From Undibacterium sp. (GTDB lineage: Bacteria; Pseudomonadota; Gammaproteobacteria; Burkholderiales; Burkholderiaceae_D), in assembly GCF_030651495.1 (NCBI RefSeq), contig NZ_JAUSFI010000101.1, positions 62,001 to 126,000 on the forward strand: 64,000 bases of DNA, read 5' to 3'. The notes under the pieces were generated by a model. The model searched no databases. It had not been told where the DNA came from and saw nothing but the letters and a program-made list of their open reading frames with translations. The translations under genes were made by a program, and so were the position numbers. Shown here piece by piece: positions 26,899-35,285 of this stretch (its first letter is position 1; each line of letters starts with the position of its first letter).

Positions 26899-28068
26899 TT
26901 AAACGAACATTTTTTCTAAACAGGCTTGCTTGATGTTGTTGAGTTTTTTTAGTTGGCTTTGGTGTTGGTTTAAAAGCGTGTCTAGGTTTTTGAAAAAATT
27001 GCCAATTTTAGTTTGTTCTGTTTCGTCGGTTGCAAACACAGAAATATTATTGATTGCGACCTTTGATAAACTTGGTACGCCAGTTGATTCATCCTTCTGT
27101 CGCCAATTTATTTTTTGAAAGATGGCATAAACAAAATCTAAGTTATTTTTTGCATAAGGCAAAGCATAAAATAAGGTATCAACTGTCCAAAATGGAGCCT
27201 TTAATATGTAAGGTTTGTCGATTGTTCCTTTCCTTCCGATACCAATAGCATCTTCATCATAAGATAGTGCCTCATTAACGCTCAGCATATAGCCACCTGT
27301 ACCGAATACTGGAATGTCACCGATTGATAAATGCTTATAATCACGTCCACTTCTTACATCTACTATCTGATGCAATGCTTTCTCATTCCAGTCCCAACTA
27401 AATCCCTTAAATCGAACCTCCGGTACGCTTGCGCCTTGTTTGGGGAACATTTTTTCGAGCAGGGCTTTTTTAAGATTTAATAGCTTGTCGTGCTTTTGCT
27501 GGTGCTGGGCGATCAGGGCGTCGAGCTGTTGGAAATAATTGCCGATTTTGGTTTGTTCTTCGACCTGAGAGATGTTAATTGGCGTAGCCTTAGCTTGCTC
27601 AATCGTATAGTGAGAGATCGTGCCAATATGAGTGATACTGCTAATATGCCGCTTACAAGGCTGACTAGAAAAAAAAGTAAACAGAAAATAGCCATTTACA
27701 CCTTTAGCGTTCTTCAACCAGATCAGATCACCATCTTTAAAATATAAAGGTTCATTGGATGCGATTAAATACGGTATGCCTATGGAGCCGCCGCCCGTGA
27801 TGAGAAGATCATCTTTTTCGACGCAGCCTGATTTCGCTGATAATTCTTTATAGAGATCAAAGGAAATATAAGCTTTTTTATTTTCTAAGCCCTTATATAT
27901 CGATACCACATCACTCGTTCTAAAAAAAGGTACACCATCTTTTTCCCATTCTTCTTTATGAACTCTGGCCGCTGATGTGATATCCAACAATTTTCCTAAT
28001 TCAGTGCTGATCCACTCGCCACTAAATCCCTTAAAGCGAATCGCTGGCACTTTATTTTCTGCGCTCAT
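26899..28068 (-). CDS. hsdS: Type I restriction specificity subunit (HsdS)
   Basis: 389-residue specificity subunit with two target-recognition domains. Each half begins with a 'RFKGFSGEW / RFKGFSWDW' segment and ends in a conserved helix ('KIGNYFQQLDALIAQHQQKHDKL' and 'KIGNFFKNLDTLLNQHQSQL', shortened in meaning to the coiled spacer helices), the repeated organisation of complete HsdS. Start ATG 28068 comes one base after the hsdM stop; a GTG at 28077 would overlap. Target sequence unknown. Confidence 0.93.
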   Translation of the reverse strand: MSAENKVPAIRFKGFSGEWISTELGKLLDITSAARVHKEEWEKDGVPFFRTSDVVSIYKGLENKKAYISFDLYKELSAKSGCVEKDDLLITGGGSIGIPYLIASNEPLYFKDGDLIWLKNAKGVNGYFLFTFFSSQPCKRHISSITHIGTISHYTIEQAKATPINISQVEEQTKIGNYFQQLDALIAQHQQKHDKLLNLKKALLEKMFPKQGASVPEVRFKGFSWDWNEKALHQIVDVRSGRDYKHLSIGDIPVFGTGGYMLSVNEALSYDEDAIGIGRKGTIDKPYILKAPFWTVDTLFYALPYAKNNLDFVYAIFQKINWRQKDESTGVPSLSKVAINNISVFATDETEQTKIGNFFKNLDTLLNQHQSQLKKLNNIKQACLEKMFV

Positions 28069-28069
28069 C

Positions 28070-30670
28070 TTATGCACCTTGCAAAAACGCTTTTAATTCG
28101 GCCAAGCCTTGCTGGTCAAACTCATCACCTGTCAGTTCATCGATTAAACCAGCCAGTACTTGCTCGGTGTTTTTAATTTCCTTGGCGACATCGGCATAGG
28201 TGGTGGCGTATTTATCCGCCAGGGTTTGTACTTGGCGCGTCAGTTGGTGAATCAGGTCGCTAGGGAGTTGATTTAACTCGTTCAATAATGGGCTGATCCA
28301 TTTGAGTTCGAGCAAGTGATGCACTTGTTGCTCGTTTAAATTTTCAATCGTGGTTTTAGTTTTAAGATGCAATGCGTCTGAGTCGATTTTCAAGGCTCTT
28401 TTTAGATTTTTTTCCTCAACTATCAGCGCATCGGCTTTGATGATGTTGGCTTCGTAGCTATCCACCTCAAACGCTGCGCCTTTCTTTGCTTCTGTATTGA
28501 ATTGCTTGGCTGCTTTGGCGACCGCTGTATTCACAAAGCCATCCCCATTGTCGTTAAAGGTATCTAAGGCGTTGTCATCTTCCGAGAAGCTATCGAGTAG
28601 GGTTTCCAGTTCGGCATTGATTTCGGCGAGGCGATTTTCTTGTTGTTTTAAGGCTTGCAGTTCCTCGTTTAAGTGAGTGTTTTGCACTAAGTCAAACGGT
28701 AGGATCTGGCCGACCCAGCCGTCTTGTACTTCGGTGTCTTTACCGTTAACTTTTTTGATGACCATGTTCGGGTCTACTTGCGTGCTGGCTGCAAAGCCTT
28801 CGGTCTGCAACATTTCTACATCGCCAGCGATGATTTGCCAGTGGTTATTGAGCAATTGGTAGGCTTGATATTTGTCGATTAAGGCTACGCCATTTAACAG
28901 TGTATTTTCTAAACGCGCAAACAGGGCATGGCTCAGTACGCCTTCTTGTTGGGCAATATTCACGGCCTGCCATTGCGTGATCAGCTCAGTTCTCAAGTAG
29001 CTATCAAAACCAGTAAACGCCTTGGCGTAGCTGTGTGCAAATGCTTGCACTTCGCTATGCTCAGTGATGCTGGATTTGACCTCATCGACCACAATGGCTA
29101 GTTGCGCATAGTGACTTGAGGTGTTGCTAAACAAGGTTAGGCGCAAACCCGGAAAGGCTTGCCAGTAGCGTTCGAGCTGGCTGATTTCATTGACGGGAAT
29201 ACCGCCCAGCATAGTGGCGTGTAAATCCCAAGTTTCGGCATTGTCGGCAGAATCGACATACCTAGCGATATTCAGGTTGTAGTCATTTTTGCGAAGCGTT
29301 GCTTTGCTTACCACTTGTGAGAATTTGGGATTGCTCTCGCGCTTAATGACAGCATCGGTAATGCGCTTAATATCTGAGGCTTGCAGCTTATTGTTTTTAC
29401 CTACCTTGATGAAGTGCTTGGAGGCATCGACGATCAGCACGTCGGTCTTGTCACGTTTTTGGCGTAATACCAAAATAACGGTAGGAATGCCTGTGCCAAA
29501 AAAGATATTAGCGGGCAGGCCGATAATGGCATCAATGTGGTTTTGTTCAATGAGCTGCTTACGGATAGCGCCTTCTTCGCCGCCACGGAATAACACGCCA
29601 TGGGGTAATACAATGGCCATCATGCCGTCGGGCTTTAGGTGATACAGGTCGTGCAGTAAGAAGGCATAGTCTGCCTTGGTTTTGGGGGCCAGGCCAAAGC
29701 GCGCGTAACGCGGGTCGCTCTCTTTATGCGCAGGGTCCCACTGTTGCGAATAAGGCGGATTGGAGACAACGGCATCAACATACAGCGGCGAATAAGCCGA
29801 TGGATCATTCTCGTCAAAGTAAGGCCAGTCGTCTTCTAGCGTATCACCATTGCGGGTGACGATACTGTTAGGCTTAATACCGCGCATGACTAAATTCATA
29901 CGGGTTAAGTTGTAGGTGTTGGCCTTGAGCTCTTGCGCGTAATAAATAATGTTGTCTACGCCATTGACATGTTTGGCGACACAGTTACCAATGTTGATGA
30001 GTAATGAACCAGAGCCACTAGTGGGGTCATAAATTTTTATTTTTTCTTTATCTTTGACGTGGTGCGCAATGATCTCCGACATGAGTAGCGAGACTTCATG
30101 CGGCGTATAGAATTCACCGGCTTTTTTGCCTGCATTGGCGGCAAATTTTTCTATGAGATATTCGTAGATATACCCCAGTACGTCATAGTCTTGCTTTCCA
30201 TCCATAGGGATAGTTTTGATCAGTTGCAGCAAGTCACTGATGGCTTTGGTTTGTTTTGCCGCGCTTTCGCCTAATTTACTGAGGCCCGTTTGCAGGGTAT
30301 TGAAAATGCCGTCGAACAGTTTTTTGTGGTTGGTGTGGATGAGACGCTCAAAGGCAGACAAAGCATCACGCACGTTAGAGACATCAAAATCATTGCCTTT
30401 TGCCAGCCAGGTAGAAAACAAATCATCATAGGCAATAAAGTAACCAAGATCTTTTTTGATAAAGTCGACCGCTTCGGTATCGTCTTCGCAGAGTAATGCG
30501 ATTTCAGCATCGGACATGCCTTGCTTTTTGGCATATCCGACGAGTTGATCTGATAGGTATTTGTAGAAAATAAAGCCCAAGATGTAGTCTTTATACTCAT
30601 TGGCTTCAATTTTTGAGCGCATCTGATTAGCAGATTCCCAAATTTTGCCTGCTAATTGTTGTTTATTCAA
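28070..30670 (-). CDS. hsdM: Type I restriction methyltransferase subunit (HsdM)
   Basis: 866-residue adenine N6-methyltransferase subunit. HsdM N-terminal domain (1-150), then 'KAGEFYTPHEV', SAM-binding motif I DPTSGSGSLL (215-224) and catalytic motif IV NPPY (304-307). The C-terminal region from about 500 is a long, mostly helical extension of roughly 350 residues with acidic stretches ('DSFSEDDNALDTFNDNGDG'), making it clearly longer than the common 500-550-residue HsdM; this is seen in one HsdM subfamily. First gene of the hsd operon; the promoter should lie within 30671-30760 on the minus strand. Confidence 0.95.
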   Translation of the reverse strand: MNKQQLAGKIWESANQMRSKIEANEYKDYILGFIFYKYLSDQLVGYAKKQGMSDAEIALLCEDDTEAVDFIKKDLGYFIAYDDLFSTWLAKGNDFDVSNVRDALSAFERLIHTNHKKLFDGIFNTLQTGLSKLGESAAKQTKAISDLLQLIKTIPMDGKQDYDVLGYIYEYLIEKFAANAGKKAGEFYTPHEVSLLMSEIIAHHVKDKEKIKIYDPTSGSGSLLINIGNCVAKHVNGVDNIIYYAQELKANTYNLTRMNLVMRGIKPNSIVTRNGDTLEDDWPYFDENDPSAYSPLYVDAVVSNPPYSQQWDPAHKESDPRYARFGLAPKTKADYAFLLHDLYHLKPDGMMAIVLPHGVLFRGGEEGAIRKQLIEQNHIDAIIGLPANIFFGTGIPTVILVLRQKRDKTDVLIVDASKHFIKVGKNNKLQASDIKRITDAVIKRESNPKFSQVVSKATLRKNDYNLNIARYVDSADNAETWDLHATMLGGIPVNEISQLERYWQAFPGLRLTLFSNTSSHYAQLAIVVDEVKSSITEHSEVQAFAHSYAKAFTGFDSYLRTELITQWQAVNIAQQEGVLSHALFARLENTLLNGVALIDKYQAYQLLNNHWQIIAGDVEMLQTEGFAASTQVDPNMVIKKVNGKDTEVQDGWVGQILPFDLVQNTHLNEELQALKQQENRLAEINAELETLLDSFSEDDNALDTFNDNGDGFVNTAVAKAAKQFNTEAKKGAAFEVDSYEANIIKADALIVEEKNLKRALKIDSDALHLKTKTTIENLNEQQVHHLLELKWISPLLNELNQLPSDLIHQLTRQVQTLADKYATTYADVAKEIKNTEQVLAGLIDELTGDEFDQQGLAELKAFLQGA

Positions 30671-30897
30671 AATCTATATCCTTTTCGTATGATCGCGGGA
30701 CTTAAATTAGTAAGGAGAACGCAGGATTAGAAGGTGCGCGTAGCTTATTTTCGGGCATTAAGTGTACTGTATAAAAACATCTTTACTTTCAAAAAAGGGA
30801 ATGATGAAAGATCCAAGAGCAACTAATTGCCTGAATCTTTGTAATAGTGACCATTTTTGGAATTTTATTAAATATTCGTTAAACGGAGAAAAGCAAT

Positions 30898-31121
30898 AAA
30901 TTTCCATTCTACCAACGAAATTAACGATATCGGGACTTATCTTGGCTGGCTATTCATCCATCCTATATGGATACTCAGGAAATTCATGTGATTGGCTTCT
31001 GAGAGCACGCTGGAGTACAGTCGCTTCAAAACATCGACTGCAAGGGTGTGCAGAAACGAATGGAGATCAAACTAATATATTCTGCAATAAGTGTCAGCGT
31101 AAAATAACTATTCGCTTATAA
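30898..31121 (+). pseudogene. Possible zinc-ribbon gene remnant
   Basis: A frame of about 73 codons without an ATG (a TTG is possible) ending in 'GCAETNGDQTNIFCNKCQRK'. The Cys pair and tail look like the end of a zinc-finger protein. It lies in an 848-base gap (30671-31518) together with repeat copy E, a MITE and a hairpin. Weak; it may be chance. Confidence 0.25.
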
Positions 31122-31193
31122 ACGTCAATCAGATGTCATGAAATGAGTCTTAAACAGCTAATTTGCAGACAGAGGTTGAATAGTGTCTGAACG

Positions 31194-31210
31194 GCCTGGA
31201 CACTTGGACG
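31194..31210. repeat. Island iteron, degenerate copy E
   Basis: Two TGGAC units 8 bases apart, no opposite arm. It stands 22 bases before the MITE-like element. Confidence 0.4.
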
Positions 31211-31231
31211 TTTCGACCATGTTGAGTATTA

Positions 31232-31331
31232 GGGCTACGCTGAACAAGTATCCGAATAACGACATTGCCTTTTCTAAGTCATTGATTTACAAAGAAGTAA
31301 AATTGACGAGTAGGACTTAATCAGCGTAGCC
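31232..31331. mobile_element. MITE-like element with terminal inverted repeats
   Basis: About 100 bases bounded by GGCTACGCTGAACAAGT and, inverted, GGCTACGCTGATTAAGT (2 mismatches in 17), with a possible TTA target duplication on both sides (31229-31231 and 31332-31334). No coding capacity. The ends are of the kind used by IS5-group elements with TNA duplications, which is an inference from the layout. Confidence 0.72.
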
Positions 31332-31343
31332 TTAGTTCTGCTC

Positions 31344-31375
31344 GGTTCTGCGCAGTCAAAAATTGGCGCAGAACC
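31344..31375. other. Perfect 10-bp hairpin beside the MITE
   Basis: GGTTCTGCGC and GCGCAGAACC around a 12-nt loop, 12 bases after the MITE end. No T tract follows. Role unknown. Confidence 0.55.
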
Positions 31376-31518
31376 TTCGAAGCCTTATCTAGCATAGCTT
31401 TCGCTACAGGTTCTACGGCTATACGGTGTTTTGATTAATCGTATTGCGCACACGCTACGTTTATCAGTTGGCACATTCAGAGATTTACCGATAATGTACC
31501 GTTCGCCATTGACTCTCT

Positions 31519-31896
31519 TTGATCAATCGTTCTGTTGCCTTTGATTTTTATTCGGCGTTCTTTCAGTCGGTTATTCAACCCACTTTTTATAGCGATACGA
31601 ATACCAATATTGGGCACGTGTGGATTACCATGGTTTATCCGCATATTGAGGTTTATGATTGTCAAGCGGTACTTCAAATTGATTGTGGAGTCACAGGATT
31701 TTTAGCGCCAAAGCATAGCTATCCGTTAATGCAGTTCCTTGAACAATTTCCTGAGTTCTGCAAAAAAAGTCATTCAGGCACATTCCGTTATTCAATCTGT
31801 CTATCAAGATTTTTTGAGGCAATAAAATTTCTGCTGAAGTTTAAACAATCGGCTGGACAGCTTGGTCGGGGTGGACGCTGTTGCATCCACTGCTGA
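31519..31896 (+). CDS. Doubtful open frame, possibly a gene fragment
   Basis: 125 codons starting with TTG, no ribosome site. The sequence 'IGHVWITMVYPHIEVYDCQA' and a hydrophobic end look protein-like, but the last 15 codons run into repeat copy F. It may be the remains of a gene cut off by insertion of the repeat, or spurious. Confidence 0.3.
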   Translation: MINRSVAFDFYSAFFQSVIQPTFYSDTNTNIGHVWITMVYPHIEVYDCQAVLQIDCGVTGFLAPKHSYPLMQFLEQFPEFCKKSHSGTFRYSICLSRFFEAIKFLLKFKQSAGQLGRGGRCCIHC

Positions 31897-31942
31897 AATA
31901 ATACCCAATGCGTCCAAGCAGTCCATGCTGTCCACGTCCAAT
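31853..31942. repeat. Island iteron hairpin, copy F (both arms)
   Basis: Left arm TGGACAGCT, TGGTCGGGG, TGGACGCTG and right arm GTCCAAGCA, GTCCATGCT, GTCCACGTC, all exactly 9 bases apart. The arms can fold on each other with about 20 of 26 positions paired. It directly precedes (in transcription, follows) the lipoprotein gene stop codon at 31946. Confidence 0.82.
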
Positions 31943-31945
31943 CAC

Positions 31946-32677
31946 TTAATTCGCAGCGTGACGAACAATAAGATTGTTTGCAGTCGTTGATTGTGGATTG
32001 CCGTACAAGGTTGCTAGTACGTCCCAAAAAGCTGTAGAAGTAGAATCGCCAATACCAAAACCATTGAAATGATTAGCAAGCCCCAGCGCGTGTCCAAACT
32101 CATGAACCACAATAGCTTGCGTCACGTCACAATGACCATTTCCTAGATTGACGTAGACAGGATTTGATTTGATTCCGTTTTGACTATCAGGCTGAATCAC
32201 ATTTCCCAGATTGAGACCTTCTGACACATTGGCGCAGTAACTTTGGTAATCTGTCGATCCTACCGGCACAAAGGACGTGCCATAACCAACCTGAATGAAA
32301 TTGCCATTCACTGGTATTGCTGAAACAGGTTCCAATACCAAAAAATTTCTCAACTTCGTGTTGATTTGTGTAATGGCATTTTGTGCCTTGCTTGCATAGT
32401 CTTGTTCAGTCGCGTTACCACTTGCTGGAGCAGGAATATAGACAAGCACATGCTGATTCGGTGTTGATGGCCACCGCCAAGTTCCTGCTGGTCGGTTAAC
32501 TGGATAAATAATCGGTAAGAAGTCAATATTGCTGGATTTGACGTTTGCGATAATTTCGGTATCGGTTGCAGTGGTGATGGTAGGTTGATTGTTGCTATTA
32601 CTACTGCCTGAATTGCCACCACCACAGGCTGACAGTGCGAAAGTGAATAGAGTTGCCACCATGAGACTGAATTTCAT
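31946..32677 (-). CDS. Predicted lipoprotein with zinc-metalloprotease motif
   Basis: 243-residue exported protein. A short signal MKFSLMVATLFTFALSAC with the lipobox LSA-C, then a Gly/Ser/Asn-rich linker to about residue 33. The zinc motif HEFGHALGLANHF lies near residue 195 and is of the metzincin-like kind, although the third ligand is shifted by one position relative to the usual HExxHxxGxxH. A Cys pair (CANVSEG, GHCDVTQ) could form a disulfide. It would be anchored in the outer membrane or periplasm. Ribosome site AAGGAC. Unusual cargo for a mobilizable island; substrate unknown. Confidence 0.82.
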   Translation of the reverse strand: MKFSLMVATLFTFALSACGGGNSGSSNSNNQPTITTATDTEIIANVKSSNIDFLPIIYPVNRPAGTWRWPSTPNQHVLVYIPAPASGNATEQDYASKAQNAITQINTKLRNFLVLEPVSAIPVNGNFIQVGYGTSFVPVGSTDYQSYCANVSEGLNLGNVIQPDSQNGIKSNPVYVNLGNGHCDVTQAIVVHEFGHALGLANHFNGFGIGDSTSTAFWDVLATLYGNPQSTTANNLIVRHAAN

Positions 32678-32737
32678 GTTGTTGTCCTTGAGTTTGATTA
32701 AGTGTTTGAAATTGACGAAACGGGAATCGGGTAGGTA

Positions 32738-33406
32738 TTACTCAGCTACTTTTTGCTTGGATTTTTTTGCCACAATCAACCCTGAAATAATCAGAATGAC
32801 TGGCATAAAAAAATGAGTGAAATGCACCTCAAAAAAGGCGAGTGAATGCCAGAGGATTAATTGGATGACGAAGGGATAAATGGCGTATGCAGCTCCAGCA
32901 CCCAAAATAGCTATGAATTTTTTTGTAAAACTGAAATTTTCACGAATGAACCTTTTCCATGTCCAGTCATACAAATCAGGATTTAATTCAAAGTTGTCCT
33001 GAAATGTCATATTGCAGTTCATGCACTTGCTCGTACTGTTATAGAAGCGCATTAATTCTGGATAGATGTATTTACGCTGGTGGTGAATGCTCGGAAAGTG
33101 ATAAATGACATAAGTCATCGCCAAGAGAAATGGGACAGACACAAAACGACTTCCAGCCATACCCAGACCGATCATTGGCACTATCCATACAATCAACGCG
33201 ATAAAGATATTGGCGTAAGACCATTTCTCTGGCGCTTTTGCGTTTTCAGCTTCAATTGCTCTGGATATCGTGGTGGTATTGACCGTACCAAATTGACCAG
33301 GCTGAGAACCAATGGCAAAGCCTGTTCCGTTTGAAACCGTTGTTCCTGCGTAGTAAATAGTGGATAGTTTTTTCGTGTGATCTGACTTGCAGTAAGGACA
33401 TTGCAT
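32738..33406 (-). CDS. Zinc-ribbon membrane protein of unknown function
   Basis: 222-residue protein starting MQCPYCKSDHTKKLS, a zinc-ribbon half; a second pair CMNC is near residue 129. Two hydrophobic segments lie at about 66-102 (probably two helices) and two more at about 162-210. The C-terminus is basic. Such zinc-ribbon plus membrane proteins are common but uncharacterised. It precedes the lipoprotein gene by 60 bases in the same direction and may be cotranscribed; it is divergent from the XRE regulator. Confidence 0.72.
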   Translation of the reverse strand: MQCPYCKSDHTKKLSTIYYAGTTVSNGTGFAIGSQPGQFGTVNTTTISRAIEAENAKAPEKWSYANIFIALIVWIVPMIGLGMAGSRFVSVPFLLAMTYVIYHFPSIHHQRKYIYPELMRFYNSTSKCMNCNMTFQDNFELNPDLYDWTWKRFIRENFSFTKKFIAILGAGAAYAIYPFVIQLILWHSLAFFEVHFTHFFMPVILIISGLIVAKKSKQKVAE

Positions 33407-33561
33407 AGCTTTTTCTTTCTATTTGTCGAGATAAGTAACGTGCAACCAATAATTTGAATAGACCTATAAAATCAATCAATAATGATTTAATATGTCATTT
33501 TACATTAACGCATTGAGTCATTCCAAGGTTGACGTAAAAAGATCACACTTCAAGATCTAAT

Positions 33562-33981
33562 ATGACGGGGTGTGTCATGCGACAGAAAGAATTGAGTTCA
33601 GAAAAGCAATTGGCTCGTGAAGTCGGTGGGATTATTGCTATTCGCAGGAAAGCCAAGGGATTGACTCAGGCACAACTAGCCGAGCAAATGGACATTGAAA
33701 AAGAATCCGTCAGTAGGATAGAAACAGGCCATATCGCGCCGTCATTGGCACGCTTGGCTCAGATAGCCAAGTTACTGGATTGTGAGATTAGCGACTTACT
33801 CAAAATCAGCACTCCTGATGTAAGTGATCAGGCATTAGCACTAATGAATCGCATGGAAGATTTGAGCGAGAGTCAGCAGACGATCTTGCTGGATTTATTC
33901 GCTAAGGTTGCACTAGCTATGAGCAAGCTGAATATAAAGGATAGGAAAGTCGTAGAGAAATTCCTTGGCGATATTTTGTAG
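33562..33981 (+). CDS. XRE-family HTH regulator
   Basis: Up to 139 residues; the ATG at 33577 (MRQKELSSEK) has a GGGG element at suitable distance and may be the true start. The helix-turn-helix 'LTQAQLAEQMDIEKESVSRI' lies in the first half and is followed by a helical C-terminal region that probably dimerises. It is divergent from the zinc-ribbon gene, with 155 bases between them, so autoregulation and control of the lipoprotein pair are plausible. It could also be the control protein of the island. Confidence 0.88.
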   Translation: MTGCVMRQKELSSEKQLAREVGGIIAIRRKAKGLTQAQLAEQMDIEKESVSRIETGHIAPSLARLAQIAKLLDCEISDLLKISTPDVSDQALALMNRMEDLSESQQTILLDLFAKVALAMSKLNIKDRKVVEKFLGDIL

Positions 33982-33998
33982 CCAAAGATTGAAACGAT

Positions 33999-34073
33999 AT
34001 GGACGTCTTGGACAGCGTGGACGAAAAAATCTAACCTTTGAATATAGTGTCCAACCCGTCCGCGCTGTCCAAG
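33999..34073. repeat. Island iteron hairpin, copy G (best conserved)
   Basis: Left arm TGGACGTCT, TGGACAGCG, TGGACGAAA and right arm GTCCAACCC, GTCCGCGCT, GTCCAAGTC, exactly 9 bases apart. Positions 34007-34023 pair with 34057-34073 over 17 bp with one G-T. The right flank (about 60 bases) is homologous to that of copy H. The left arm reads ATG-GAC and reaches TAA after 11 sense codons. Confidence 0.88.
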
Positions 34074-34235
34074 TCAATTCTTAAATCCCCGCAATAAAAT
34101 CCACAGCAACACCCTCATAAGCCAATCTGCGAGGATACCAGCAGACGTTGTATTTTTTTATAAAAGTTTGGTTGTGGTCAGGACGTTACTTTTCGATCAC
34201 TGGTGCCTCTAGGCCAATTACGGTCGGTCTACCTT

Positions 34236-34259
34236 GGAGGTCGAGTGATCGAGACCTCC
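34236..34259. other. Hairpin upstream of hamA
   Basis: GGAGGTC/GACCTCC around a 10-nt loop, 95 bases before the hamA start in a 272-base region. No T tract; possibly a regulatory or terminator remnant. No certain promoter hexamers could be fixed, although TTGACA occurs at about 34268. Confidence 0.4.
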
Positions 34260-34353
34260 CATATTATGTTTTTGACATAAATTGAATTTAGCCAACCTTT
34301 TATCCCAGTATAAGAATAAACTTGTTGCCAAATAAACTCTTATACTCCGCTAA

Positions 34354-35271
34354 ATGAGCAATCTCAACGCTTTAAATGACTTTCTAGCAGTCAAAATCGA
34401 TGACTATCATGAGTGCATTGATATGTTAGAGCATGATTTTAAGTTAGATGATGTTATTGGAAATATAAGATTTCATCATTTAAAACGCGATGGTAATGGT
34501 CGTCCGATGGTTAAGGCTTTAGCCGAAATGCTTTATCAATATATTATTGATTATTGCATCGCATCCAAAAATCGACCAGAACCGCTTACATCGCGACAAG
34601 CAGCGCAATTGACAAGAGACGCGAGACGTCTTTTCCGTCACCCCACTATTTCAACCGGAAAACCTGATCAAACGGGTGAAGCTGGCGAAGCTTTACTATT
34701 TTTTCTCACTGAGGCGGTCCTCCGAGCGCCCCAGCTAGTCGCGAAAATGGAATTAAAGACAAATAATCGTGATGAAGTGAAGGGCTCGGATGGGATACAT
34801 ATCAAATGGAATGAAGCCGATAATCTGGCTGAGTTCTATTTTGGCGAGGCAAAATTATACCAAGACGTCAATGCTGCGATTACTTCTGCTCTTAAGAGCA
34901 TCGATGATTTTCACAATAGTGAAATGTATAAGCATGAGTTTTCCATAATAACAAAGCATTTTAAATATCAAAATGAAGTAGTTAAAAATGAAATTGTTAA
35001 CATGATAAAACTGGGGGAGCCAGGTCCAAACGCGAGTATCAATCATACGTGCTTGATCGGATATGATTGGGAACGCTACAAATCGATAGCCCCCGTTGAG
35101 TTAAATAAAAAATTTCAACAATATTTGCTTGATGATAGCAAAAATATAGTTGAAAAATTGAATCAGAAATTTTCGACCTTTAATCGAAAATATCTTAAAT
35201 TCGAAATTTTTTTCTTGCCATTCCCATCGGTTTCGGAATTTCGCAATGAATTCAACGCCGCGTTAGATTAG
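34354..35271 (+). CDS. hamA: Hachiman antiphage protein HamA (DUF1837 nuclease)
   Basis: 305-residue effector of the Hachiman system. Family segments are GEAGEALLFFLTE (108-120), 'RAPQLVAKMELKTN', KGSDGIHI with Asp146, and 'FYFGEAKLY' with Glu165-x-Lys167; together Asp and E-x-K form a PD-(D/E)xK-type site. In known Hachiman systems HamA is held by HamB and released to degrade DNA when HamB senses damaged or phage DNA. It is followed at 14 bases by hamB. The ATG is preceded only by a weak ribosome site. The gene is clearly AT-rich relative to the backbone. Confidence 0.93.
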   Translation: MSNLNALNDFLAVKIDDYHECIDMLEHDFKLDDVIGNIRFHHLKRDGNGRPMVKALAEMLYQYIIDYCIASKNRPEPLTSRQAAQLTRDARRLFRHPTISTGKPDQTGEAGEALLFFLTEAVLRAPQLVAKMELKTNNRDEVKGSDGIHIKWNEADNLAEFYFGEAKLYQDVNAAITSALKSIDDFHNSEMYKHEFSIITKHFKYQNEVVKNEIVNMIKLGEPGPNASINHTCLIGYDWERYKSIAPVELNKKFQQYLLDDSKNIVEKLNQKFSTFNRKYLKFEIFFLPFPSVSEFRNEFNAALD

Positions 35272-35285
35272 CATATGGAACAAAG

